NCBI GenBank assembly: GCA_027335985.1
Contig: DAHWGX010000073.1
Location: forward strand, 1 to 64,000
Source: Nitrospirota bacterium
GTDB lineage: Bacteria > Nitrospirota_A > Leptospirillia > Leptospirillales > Leptospirillaceae
Length of the DNA stretch: 64,000 nt
Direction: 5' to 3'
The position numbers and the translations under genes are program-made. Under the pieces are notes generated by a model, which was not told the DNA's origin, ran no database searches, and was given only the letters and a program-made list of their open reading frames with translations. Positions 17,664-23,979 of the stretch are shown piece after piece. The number at the start of each line of letters is the position of its first letter. Position 1 is the stretch's first letter.

Positions 17664-17692
17664 TTGATATGCCAAAGAATTCTTAATACAAT
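17664..17692 (+). promoter_or_regulatory. Strong sigma-70-like promoter
   Basis: TTGATA at 17664-17669 and TACAAT at 17687-17692 are separated by exactly 17 bases. Transcription would begin near 17699, about 240 bases before the start codon at 17939. Confidence 0.7.
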
Positions 17693-17730
17693 TTACCAGT
17701 TTGCTTGCAGATACGGTTTTGGATGTTTTT

Positions 17731-17826
17731 TGCCGCGGTCCCCAGATACAGTTTGTTGCTGATGAGCCGAGACCCGTCTGGCGCCGTCATCGATCAGTGC
17801 CAACAACAAGAGGGACCGCTGGCGCA
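17731..17826 (+). ncRNA. Candidate structured leader RNA (family unknown)
   Basis: A nested set of complementary segments suggests a long folded RNA in the 5' leader. GCGGTCCC (17735-17742) pairs with GGGACCGC (17812-17819). The stem continues after one bulge by GCC/GGC (17732-17734 with 17821-17823). Inside it TTGTTG (17753-17758) pairs with CAACAA (17801-17806). CTGAT (17759-17763) pairs with ATCAG (17793-17797). GCC (17766-17768) pairs with GGC (17780-17782). It begins about 30 bases past the predicted transcription start. It does not match riboswitch or housekeeping RNA signatures I know. It could be a regulatory leader or the 5' part of a small RNA. Confidence 0.5.
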
Positions 17827-17938
17827 GAAGCAGGTCAGGTTGTGAAGGAGGCGGAACCGGGGGAAGAGGACAGGCTATCGATTCAGAGGCATCGAACAAT
17901 CATTCGCTGGAACTCTCAAATCAATTAAGGAGGATTGA

Positions 17939-18406
17939 ATGAAGGGGTTAAAAAAAGGCTTGCTGAGCCTCATGCTTCTTTCAGCCCTTGGCTGGACGAT
18001 TGCACCATTTTCCATCGGATCCGCCCTGGCGGACAATGCGGCCACGACCACGCCGGCGGCCACAACTGCCCCGGCAAAGGCGACGACCAAAAAGCCGGTC
18101 GCCAAGAAAGCTGTCAAGAAGAAGGCTGCCAAGAAGCATGTGCGTCACGCCCGCAAGGGAGCCCCTGTTTTTGTGGGTTCCATTACGCACATCGACATGA
18201 ATGCCTCTCCCATGACCATCACCGTGGTCAAGAATGCAGGGAAGAAGTCTGAATTTGTTTTTGGAGGAGATCTCTCTTCGAAAACCGTTATTTTCAAAGG
18301 CCGAAAAAAAGTCGGCATGAGCGCTCTTCAGGAAGGGCAGAGGGTTGTCCTCCGCTACCACAGAACGCATAGCTCCCTTGTCGTGACGGCCATTCACATT
18401 CGTTAA
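17939..18406 (+). CDS. Exported Lys/Ala-rich basic protein of unknown function
   Basis: 155 residues with a classical signal peptide (cleavage probably after SALA near residue 31) and a strong AAGGAGG ribosome binding site. A Thr/Ala/Pro linker is followed by a histone-H1-like basic tract (KKPVAKKAVKKKAAKK). The C-terminal 80 residues form a small predicted beta domain (VFVGSITHIDM, MTITVV, EFVFGGDL, QRVVLRYH) resembling an OB-like fold. The basic tract could bind cell-wall polyanions, lipopolysaccharide or nucleic acid; this is inference. It is preceded by the long structured leader. Confidence 0.7.
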   Translation: MKGLKKGLLSLMLLSALGWTIAPFSIGSALADNAATTTPAATTAPAKATTKKPVAKKAVKKKAAKKHVRHARKGAPVFVGSITHIDMNASPMTITVVKNAGKKSEFVFGGDLSSKTVIFKGRKKVGMSALQEGQRVVLRYHRTHSSLVVTAIHIR

Positions 18407-18503
18407 AGAATTTCGGTCATTCGACTTCCCATATCTCACAAAAGGGATTTCGGATAATAAAAAATTTCGCTGCGGCGAAAACTCGAGAAAGAAGGAGATT
18501 CTA

Positions 18504-19040
18504 ATGAAATTCGGTCAATCCAAGAGTTTGATGGCTTTGGTCGTTGCAGGCGTTTTGGGGCTGGCGGGTTGCGCCTCCTCCGGCGGCGCCAAATCCGGAT
18601 CCTCCGAGAGCACCCAGGCGGCCCCTGCGGCCCAGGCTCCGGCCACCGAGAACAACAATTCCATGGCGTCCCAGTCGGTTTCAGAGATGGACCCCCTCAA
18701 AGAGGATGTCCGATTCGGCTTTGACAAGGCCATCCTGACCTCCGAAGACCGGTCCGTCCTCAAGAAGGATGCCGCCATCCTTAAAGCCCATTCAGGGGTT
18801 AAGGTTGTCATTGCCGGCCACGCAGACGAGCGCGGAACCGATGCCTACAACATCGTTCTCGGACAGAAGCGTGCCAAGGCCGCGAGGATCTATCTCGTCC
18901 GTCTCGGAGTCTCTCCCAAGCGGATCCGTATCGTGTCCTACGGCAAGCGGGAGATTCCTGACTACTCCATCTGTTCAGACCACAACGAGTCCTGCTGGTC
19001 GAAGAACCGCGTAGCCCATTTCATGAAGATCACCATGTAA
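18504..19040 (+). CDS. pal: Peptidoglycan-associated lipoprotein Pal
   Basis: 178 residues. The lipoprotein signal ends in LAGC near residue 23. An Ala/Ser/Pro linker follows and the C-terminal OmpA/MotB domain binds diaminopimelate-peptidoglycan. Family residues are visible: VRFGFDKAIL, IAGHADERGTDAYN and the NRVAHF end. Pal is the outer-membrane anchor of the Tol-Pal complex for envelope constriction. Two cysteines (YSICSDHNESCWSKNR) lie in the loop before the final strand and could form a disulfide. No tol genes are adjacent. A strong terminator follows. Confidence 0.9.
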   Translation: MKFGQSKSLMALVVAGVLGLAGCASSGGAKSGSSESTQAAPAAQAPATENNNSMASQSVSEMDPLKEDVRFGFDKAILTSEDRSVLKKDAAILKAHSGVKVVIAGHADERGTDAYNIVLGQKRAKAARIYLVRLGVSPKRIRIVSYGKREIPDYSICSDHNESCWSKNRVAHFMKITM

Positions 19041-19071
19041 TCTGAACGCAAGGATTTCTTTCCCCCTTGAG

Positions 19072-19106
19072 AAAGACGGGAGCCCGAAAGGGCCCCGTCT
19101 TTTTTT
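19072..19106 (+). terminator. Rho-independent terminator of pal
   Basis: AAAGACGGG (19072-19080) pairs with CCCGTCTTT (19094-19102), followed by a T run. Confidence 0.9.
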
Positions 19107-19189
19107 GTCTCTTTACTTTGATCATGCTATATTTCAAGATATTTTCAGTGAACAGAACTGAACAGTAAAAAAGTGACGAGGAGCCTGTA

Positions 19190-19867
19190 ATGACCTTTTT
19201 TCAAAAGGCGAAACGAATACGGACCGGTTTTTCAAGAGGGGGATCCTGGATCGTTCTACTGGGAACGATTCTTTCCGCAACGGCAGGATGCGCCACCAGG
19301 CCACCCGCCGCTTCCATGGCCCCTGGACCGACTCCCGACCATGGCTTTCCGGGAGTATCCGTTTCTGAAGGTTCCTCCCAGTGGCCACGAACGAGGCTCC
19401 CAGAGGAAGAACCCAGCCACCGCATTTATACCGAAGCCCCCCCGCCCACACAGTCTCCTGGTACCCCGGCGGAGACTTCCGAGAAAAAAAAGGGCAAGAC
19501 ACCCACTCAGAGAACGGTCTACTTTTCATTCAATAGCGCCCGGTTGTCATTTTGGGACGAAGTGGTACTGGATACCATTGCGAAAGGGCTAAAGGGGTCG
19601 CAATATCGGGAAATTCGTCTCCATGGTTCAACCGATCCTCTGGGTTCGGAAGCCTACAACAAAAAGCTGGGGCTCAGGAGAAGTCTGGCCGTCAAGCGCT
19701 ACCTCGTCTCCCGAGGACTTCCACCGAAGAAACTCCGAGCCCTTTCCTGGGGAGACAGCAAATCCAGACTCTTTTCCGCCTGTCGCCGGAAAAGTCCCCT
19801 TTGCCACTCCCAAAGCCGATCTGTCCGGATCGACATCAGGGAGGCGTCAGCCCCCTCTTCGCCTTGA
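19190..19867 (+). CDS. OmpA-domain lipoprotein
   Basis: 225 residues with a lipoprotein signal ending in ATAGC, a long proline-rich linker (about 35-100) and a C-terminal OmpA/MotB peptidoglycan-binding domain (VYFSFNSARL, LHGSTDPLGSEAYN, RRSLAVKRYLVSRG). It resembles Pal but the glycan-contact region is more divergent. Like the neighbouring Pal it carries a pair of cysteines in the last loop (SACRRKSPLCHS). A ribosome binding site (GAGGAG) precedes the ATG. Its 3' end overlaps the convergent DUF2062 gene by 32 bases. Confidence 0.8.
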   Translation: MTFFQKAKRIRTGFSRGGSWIVLLGTILSATAGCATRPPAASMAPGPTPDHGFPGVSVSEGSSQWPRTRLPEEEPSHRIYTEAPPPTQSPGTPAETSEKKKGKTPTQRTVYFSFNSARLSFWDEVVLDTIAKGLKGSQYREIRLHGSTDPLGSEAYNKKLGLRRSLAVKRYLVSRGLPPKKLRALSWGDSKSRLFSACRRKSPLCHSQSRSVRIDIREASAPSSP

Positions 19868-20360
19868 TCCAGCGAATCAGGACATAGGCCGCCGGAAAGG
19901 AGAGCGTGAAGGCACCCAGAGCGAAAACAGCCGATCCGACGGCGAAAGGGTAGAGGACACCGCGGACCTGGGCCAGAATGGCATCTTTCGGCATATGGGA
20001 AAGAGCCCTGATATTGGGAACCCATACCTTCGTATCGAGAATCATGGCTCCGACCTTGATCTCCGCAAGATAGGCCGGCAGAAAGACAGGGACAAAAGTC
20101 CACGGATTGTTTGTCCAGGACCCAAGGAGGCCGATCGGAAGGGATAGGCGGAAGAGGTAGGCCAGGGAGGCCACCAGAATGCTATGGAATCCGAAGGGCG
20201 GCAGGAAGGCGGAGGCAAACCCCGTGGCGAATGAAAGAGCGTCGCGCAAAGGATCGTTCGACCCGAGAAAGAGTTGGAGAACCTTTTCCTTCCATCCCTC
20301 CCTTCCGGGCTGTTCCCCCGTCCCGGGCTTTTGACTTTTTTCAGGAGACGGTGTGGTCAA
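19836..20360 (-). CDS. DUF2062 family membrane protein
   Basis: 174 residues. The core (GFASAFLPPFGFHSILVASL and WTNNPWTFVPVF) matches the pattern of the DUF2062 family, small inner-membrane proteins of unknown role often next to envelope or glycosyltransferase genes. Three to four membrane segments are predicted. It overlaps the thiL stop by 20 bases and appears to be the last gene of the ilvE-polA-coaE-galU-thiL transcription unit. Confidence 0.75.
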   Translation of the reverse strand: MTTPSPEKSQKPGTGEQPGREGWKEKVLQLFLGSNDPLRDALSFATGFASAFLPPFGFHSILVASLAYLFRLSLPIGLLGSWTNNPWTFVPVFLPAYLAEIKVGAMILDTKVWVPNIRALSHMPKDAILAQVRGVLYPFAVGSAVFALGAFTLSFPAAYVLIRWIKAKRGLTPP

Positions 20361-21333
20361 AACCTCTTCCCTTGATTGATTTTAATGTGTCGATGAAATA
20401 GACGGAAGCCGGACCATCCCCCTTTACAGCCCGCCCCACATAGTGGATTTCCTCTCCCGAACCCGTCAGAAGGTCGGACCGGACCCATCGGAGGAAGGAC
20501 TCCTCCTGACTGCCCCTGACACCGAGGACGATATCGTAATCTTCCCCACCCGTCCAGACCAGAGTACCGGCATCCTCTCCAAGAAGGGCCGACCAGGTCC
20601 GGACTTCCTCCGAGACAGGAAGAGCTTCGACCCGAATGGATAACCCGGAGGCCTGGGAAAGCTCCGAAAGCGAGCGTTCCAGCCCGTCAGAGCTGTCGAT
20701 GGTGGCGGAGACTTCCGGCCTGAGGGCAAGGGCCTGTCCGGCTGACAGAAGCGCTCTTGGACGACGGAAGGCCCGTCGAGCGGGCTCAAGAAGCTCGGCT
20801 CCCAGTCCTCGCAAGAGAGACAGATACCCTGCCCTGGCCCTTCCGGGACGCCCCAGAAGATAGATGGCGTCCCCCTCCGACAGAGACGCTCTCGCGGGGA
20901 AAATCCCTACGGGAATGGTGCCAAGGAGGGTCAGGACGAAGTTCCAGCGACCGGAGTCACGGGACAGGTCTCCCCCCACCAGCGAACAGCCGTATTCACG
21001 GCAGGCCTCGGCGATCCCGCGGTACACCCCCCGCAATACCTCCGGATCGTAATTCTGCGGAAGTCCAACCGCTGCCACCCCTGACCAGGGAACCCCCCCT
21101 TTCGATGCGATGTCACTCACATTGACCGCTACGAGACGGTAGCCCAGCGACTCCGGATCGGTCCAGTCCCATCGAAAATGGACATTCTCCCGCTGGCTAT
21201 CGGTCGTCACGAGGAGATTGCGATCCGGAGGAGCGGAGAGGAGCGCGGCATCGTCTCCGATCCCGGCCAGGACGCCGGGTGACGGAAGTCCGGAAAGGAT
21301 TTGTGAGAGCTCCCTGATGAGATCAGCTTCCAT
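20341..21333 (-). CDS. thiL: Thiamine-monophosphate kinase
   Basis: Phosphorylates thiamine monophosphate to thiamine diphosphate, the active cofactor. 330 residues. The N terminus has the ATP/Mg motif GIGDDAALL, then TTDSQ, VNVSDIASKGG and LVGGDLSRD. The C-terminal half has TIDSSDGLERSL and GGEDYD. The layout matches ThiL of the PurM-like kinase family. The other thiamine genes of this window (thiG, thiE, thiD) are about 40 kb away. It sits 12 bases after galU and overlaps the next gene, so it is co-transcribed with them. Confidence 0.92.
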   Translation of the reverse strand: MEADLIRELSQILSGLPSPGVLAGIGDDAALLSAPPDRNLLVTTDSQRENVHFRWDWTDPESLGYRLVAVNVSDIASKGGVPWSGVAAVGLPQNYDPEVLRGVYRGIAEACREYGCSLVGGDLSRDSGRWNFVLTLLGTIPVGIFPARASLSEGDAIYLLGRPGRARAGYLSLLRGLGAELLEPARRAFRRPRALLSAGQALALRPEVSATIDSSDGLERSLSELSQASGLSIRVEALPVSEEVRTWSALLGEDAGTLVWTGGEDYDIVLGVRGSQEESFLRWVRSDLLTGSGEEIHYVGRAVKGDGPASVYFIDTLKSIKGRGFDHTVS

Positions 21334-21345
21334 CGTGCCCCTTGA

Positions 21346-22224
21346 TCACGCTTCCGGATGTTCGAGGAGGTCGAGCAGAAATTTCCGGAATTCTGGTCCA
21401 AGCTCGGGGTTCTTGAGTCCGAATCGAACGGTAGCTCTCAAAAATCCGCCCTTGTCTCCCGTATCGTATCTCCGCCCCTCAATCTTGACGGCATATACGG
21501 GGCGATGAGCAGCAAGCGTGACCAGAGCGTCGGTCAGCTGAATCTCCCCCCCCACTCCCGGAGTCTGATTTTCAAGAATCGAAAAGATGTCCGGCGTCAG
21601 CACATATCGCCCGATCACCGCCCAACGGCTCGGGGCCTCCTCCATCCGGGGCTTTTCCACAAGGGATTCCACGCGAAAGAGCCCGTCCCGAATCTCTTGT
21701 CCACGAATGATCCCATAATGTGAGACTTCGGCGGGGGGCACCTCCTGAACGCCGATCACGGGAGCATCGAATTCCCGGGCCACATCGAGAAGCTGGGCCA
21801 GGGCGGGCTCTTTGGCATCGATCACTTCGTCTGCCAAGGCCACGGCGAAGGGCTCATCTCCGACAAGATTTCTGGCACAAAGAACGGCGTGTCCAAGGCC
21901 CAGGGACTCCTTCTGCCGGGTATAGACGACCTCCGCCATGAAGGAGATCCGCCGAACATCCGCCAGCAGTTTCAGCTTTCCCTTTTCGCGCAGGACATCC
22001 TCAAGTTCGTAGGAGATGTCGAAATGGTCTTCGATCGCCCGTTTTCCCCGACCGGTGACCATGATGATCTGCCCGACTCCCGAAGCCACTGCCTCCTCGA
22101 CCGTATATTGGACAACCGGTTTGTCCACGAGGGGAAGCATTTCCTTGGGGGAAGCCTTGGTCATCGGCAGAAAGCGGGTGCCGTGGCCTGCGAGGGGGAA
22201 CACTGCCTTTCTGAGCTCTTTCAT
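21346..22224 (-). CDS. galU: UTP-glucose-1-phosphate uridylyltransferase
   Basis: Makes UDP-glucose from UTP and glucose-1-phosphate for lipopolysaccharide, capsule and trehalose synthesis. 292 residues, typical. The N-terminal nucleotidyltransferase motif GHGTRFLPMTKASPKEMLP is clear. It is followed by ALADEVIDAKEPAL, SLVEKP and ALVTLAAHRPVYAVKIEG, which are characteristic GalU segments. The start overlaps the coaE stop in an ATGA, implying coupled translation. Confidence 0.95.
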   Translation of the reverse strand: MKELRKAVFPLAGHGTRFLPMTKASPKEMLPLVDKPVVQYTVEEAVASGVGQIIMVTGRGKRAIEDHFDISYELEDVLREKGKLKLLADVRRISFMAEVVYTRQKESLGLGHAVLCARNLVGDEPFAVALADEVIDAKEPALAQLLDVAREFDAPVIGVQEVPPAEVSHYGIIRGQEIRDGLFRVESLVEKPRMEEAPSRWAVIGRYVLTPDIFSILENQTPGVGGEIQLTDALVTLAAHRPVYAVKIEGRRYDTGDKGGFLRATVRFGLKNPELGPEFRKFLLDLLEHPEA

Positions 22225-22832
22225 TCATCGTCCCCTTTCTTCTTTTTCAATTCCTTCAATATCTTTGGAAGAATATCGCCGAGAGCCTGCTCCGTCTCCT
22301 CTTCGGTCAATAGTCCTGAAATAATGAAGTCGGCCCGGGACAATCTCTCGACCCGGCTCATCTGAGAGTTGATCCGTTGGTTCGCCTCTTCCACGCTAAG
22401 CCCGGAACGACGCAAAAGCCTTTCCTCCTGAATCTCTGGGGGGACGTCAACGACGATCACCGCATCCATCTCCGATTCCAGCCCCTTCTCGAACAGAAGA
22501 GGAACCTCGTAGACGAGCAGGGGAGCCTCCGCGTTAAGCGCTTTTTGTCGGAGAAATTCGGCGCGGACCCTCGGATGGATGATTCCTTCAAGCTTGCGCC
22601 GCTTGACAGGATCCGAATAGATTATCCGGGCCAGAGCGGGGCGATCTATTTCCCCGCGAAGCAGGACCTCCGGAAAAGCGCGAATCACCGCATCAAATCC
22701 CTCCGTCCCTCTACGGACCACATCCCTGGCGAGCTGATCAGCATCGACCACGGGAACCCCGCGTTGTCTCAGCAAGGCGCCGATAAAGGACTTTCCCGAG
22801 GCAATCCCCCCCGTGAGACCGACGACGATCAC
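22221..22832 (-). CDS. coaE: Dephospho-CoA kinase
   Basis: Catalyses the last step of coenzyme A synthesis, phosphorylating the 3'-OH of dephospho-CoA. 203 residues. A P-loop (GLTGGIASGKS) at residues 5-15 is followed by DADQLARDVV, IIHPRVRAEF and YEVPLLFEKG, all family signatures. The start is a GTG at 22832 overlapping the upstream stop as GTGA. A basic C-terminal tail (KELKKKKGDDE) extends past the core. Confidence 0.93.
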   Translation of the reverse strand: MIVVGLTGGIASGKSFIGALLRQRGVPVVDADQLARDVVRRGTEGFDAVIRAFPEVLLRGEIDRPALARIIYSDPVKRRKLEGIIHPRVRAEFLRQKALNAEAPLLVYEVPLLFEKGLESEMDAVIVVDVPPEIQEERLLRRSGLSVEEANQRINSQMSRVERLSRADFIISGLLTEEETEQALGDILPKILKELKKKKGDDE

Positions 22833-23263
22833 GCGGGAGACTCCCTTTCCTCATCCCGTGATTTCCGGACCTTATCGAAATAGCGACGAGCCGCCTGCCC
22901 TTCGATTCCGATCATCATCGCGGCAAAGACCAGTCCCCCTACCTCGAAAAGGTGAGGTTTAAGAAGAGGGTCCCCCGTCGGATCCATGAGAACGAGCAGT
23001 AAGCGCAAAGCCCCCCCTCCTCCCATCAGGACGGCCGCGGTAAAGAGAAATCCCGCCGACCGGGATGAGAGCCTGCGAGCGGTAAAGCTCCACATGACGA
23101 GGACAAGAAGGAGCAACAGCATCGCCCCTTCGACGGAGACGAGAATGGGTCGGCGCAATGAGGCCGGGAGGTCAAGGAACCTGTTGCCGAGCCAGTATTC
23201 GTCGAGCAGGCCCGGTATGGCGAAGATCAGAATCGTCAATCTTGTCCGAAAGGGCATCGTCAC
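22829..23263 (-). CDS. Membrane protein of unknown function with four predicted helices
   Basis: 144 residues with about four membrane helices, among them AMLLLLLVLVMWSF and FLFTAAVLMGGGGALRLLLVLM, and a charged C-terminal tail. No family recognised. The start is GTG 23263 (forming GTGA with the preceding stop) or ATG 23257. It is sandwiched by overlaps between the TPR gene and coaE and so is part of the operon. Confidence 0.6.
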   Translation of the reverse strand: MTMPFRTRLTILIFAIPGLLDEYWLGNRFLDLPASLRRPILVSVEGAMLLLLLVLVMWSFTARRLSSRSAGFLFTAAVLMGGGGALRLLLVLMDPTGDPLLKPHLFEVGGLVFAAMMIGIEGQAARRYFDKVRKSRDEERESPA

Positions 23264-23961
23264 GGGGTCTTGGCTCCAGGAGTAGGGGTGGACGAAGACG
23301 GAGTTGAGGGCATAGCCGTTGACAGATGGGGACGTCCGGATGTTCCTGGCTTGATGAGTCCGGCCTTCTCCTTTTTCGCCCTGTCGATGATCTGCTGGAA
23401 GAAGGGACGCTGGGGGGTCTTCGGATCGAGCGTGAGCCCCTTTTCGAAGTAGGGCATGGCGTCCATGGCCGTTCCCCGCGTCCAGAGAATAGACCCCAGG
23501 GCAAAGTATGCCGGGGCGAGATTCGGGTCGAGGGCGATCGCCTTTTTAAGCTCCGCAACCGAACCGTCCACTTGCTTCACCACCCTATAGAGCATGCCCA
23601 GCTTGTAGTGTGCCAACCCGAAGTTCGGATAGCGGGCTACGACAGCCTTGTAGTCATCCAGGGCCTCCTTGTAGTGGCCGGTTGCCAAAGCATTGTCTCC
23701 GGCGGTGAAGGGATAGGCGATGACGACAGGTTCTGCCTTCTTGTAAAAGTAGGTCATGTAGGCGACGGCATACACGGCAAACACACCCCAACCGATCTTC
23801 GCCCAGAATCGAATCTTCGGCTCCTGGATCGTTCCCCGGGATCTCCGGAGAACATAGGACGTTCCCACGGCGGCAAAGGCGAAGGCCACAAGAATCGCCG
23901 CGAGCGACATTCCAAGAAGAGGAAGATTCATGTTGTCGAGAATCGGTCGGGTATTCATCAA
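23260..23961 (-). CDS. Membrane-anchored tetratricopeptide-repeat protein
   Basis: 233 residues. One hydrophobic segment lies near the N terminus (SLAAILVAFAFAAVGTSYVL) and a second near residue 60 (GWGVFAVYAVAYMTYF). Three TPR units follow (about 85-185; for example YKEALDDYKAVVARYPNFGLAHYKLG and SVAELKKAIALDPN by position). A low-complexity Pro/Ser/Thr tail ends the protein. TPR domains mediate protein contacts; the partner is unknown. It lies 18 bases downstream of polA, overlaps the next gene, and belongs to the same operon. Confidence 0.7.
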   Translation of the reverse strand: MMNTRPILDNMNLPLLGMSLAAILVAFAFAAVGTSYVLRRSRGTIQEPKIRFWAKIGWGVFAVYAVAYMTYFYKKAEPVVIAYPFTAGDNALATGHYKEALDDYKAVVARYPNFGLAHYKLGMLYRVVKQVDGSVAELKKAIALDPNLAPAYFALGSILWTRGTAMDAMPYFEKGLTLDPKTPQRPFFQQIIDRAKKEKAGLIKPGTSGRPHLSTAMPSTPSSSTPTPGAKTP

Positions 23962-23979
23962 CTCACTCCTTTGAAGAAA

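Larger units (their letters stand above)
17540..17938 (+). other. Gene-free interval holding a promoter and a structured leader
   Basis: Between rnr and the exported Lys/Ala-rich protein there is no convincing protein gene. The right part contains a strong sigma-70-like promoter and a long self-complementary leader, listed separately. The left part should hold the rnr promoter on the minus strand, which I could not pin down. Confidence 0.5.

Noticed and set aside
17759..17785. CTGATGAG core of a hammerhead ribozyme
   Set aside because: The required GAAA and the matching stems are absent.
17701..17928. A 75-codon open frame before the Lys/Ala-rich protein
   Set aside because: No ribosome binding site and odd composition; it covers the region that is better explained as a structured leader.
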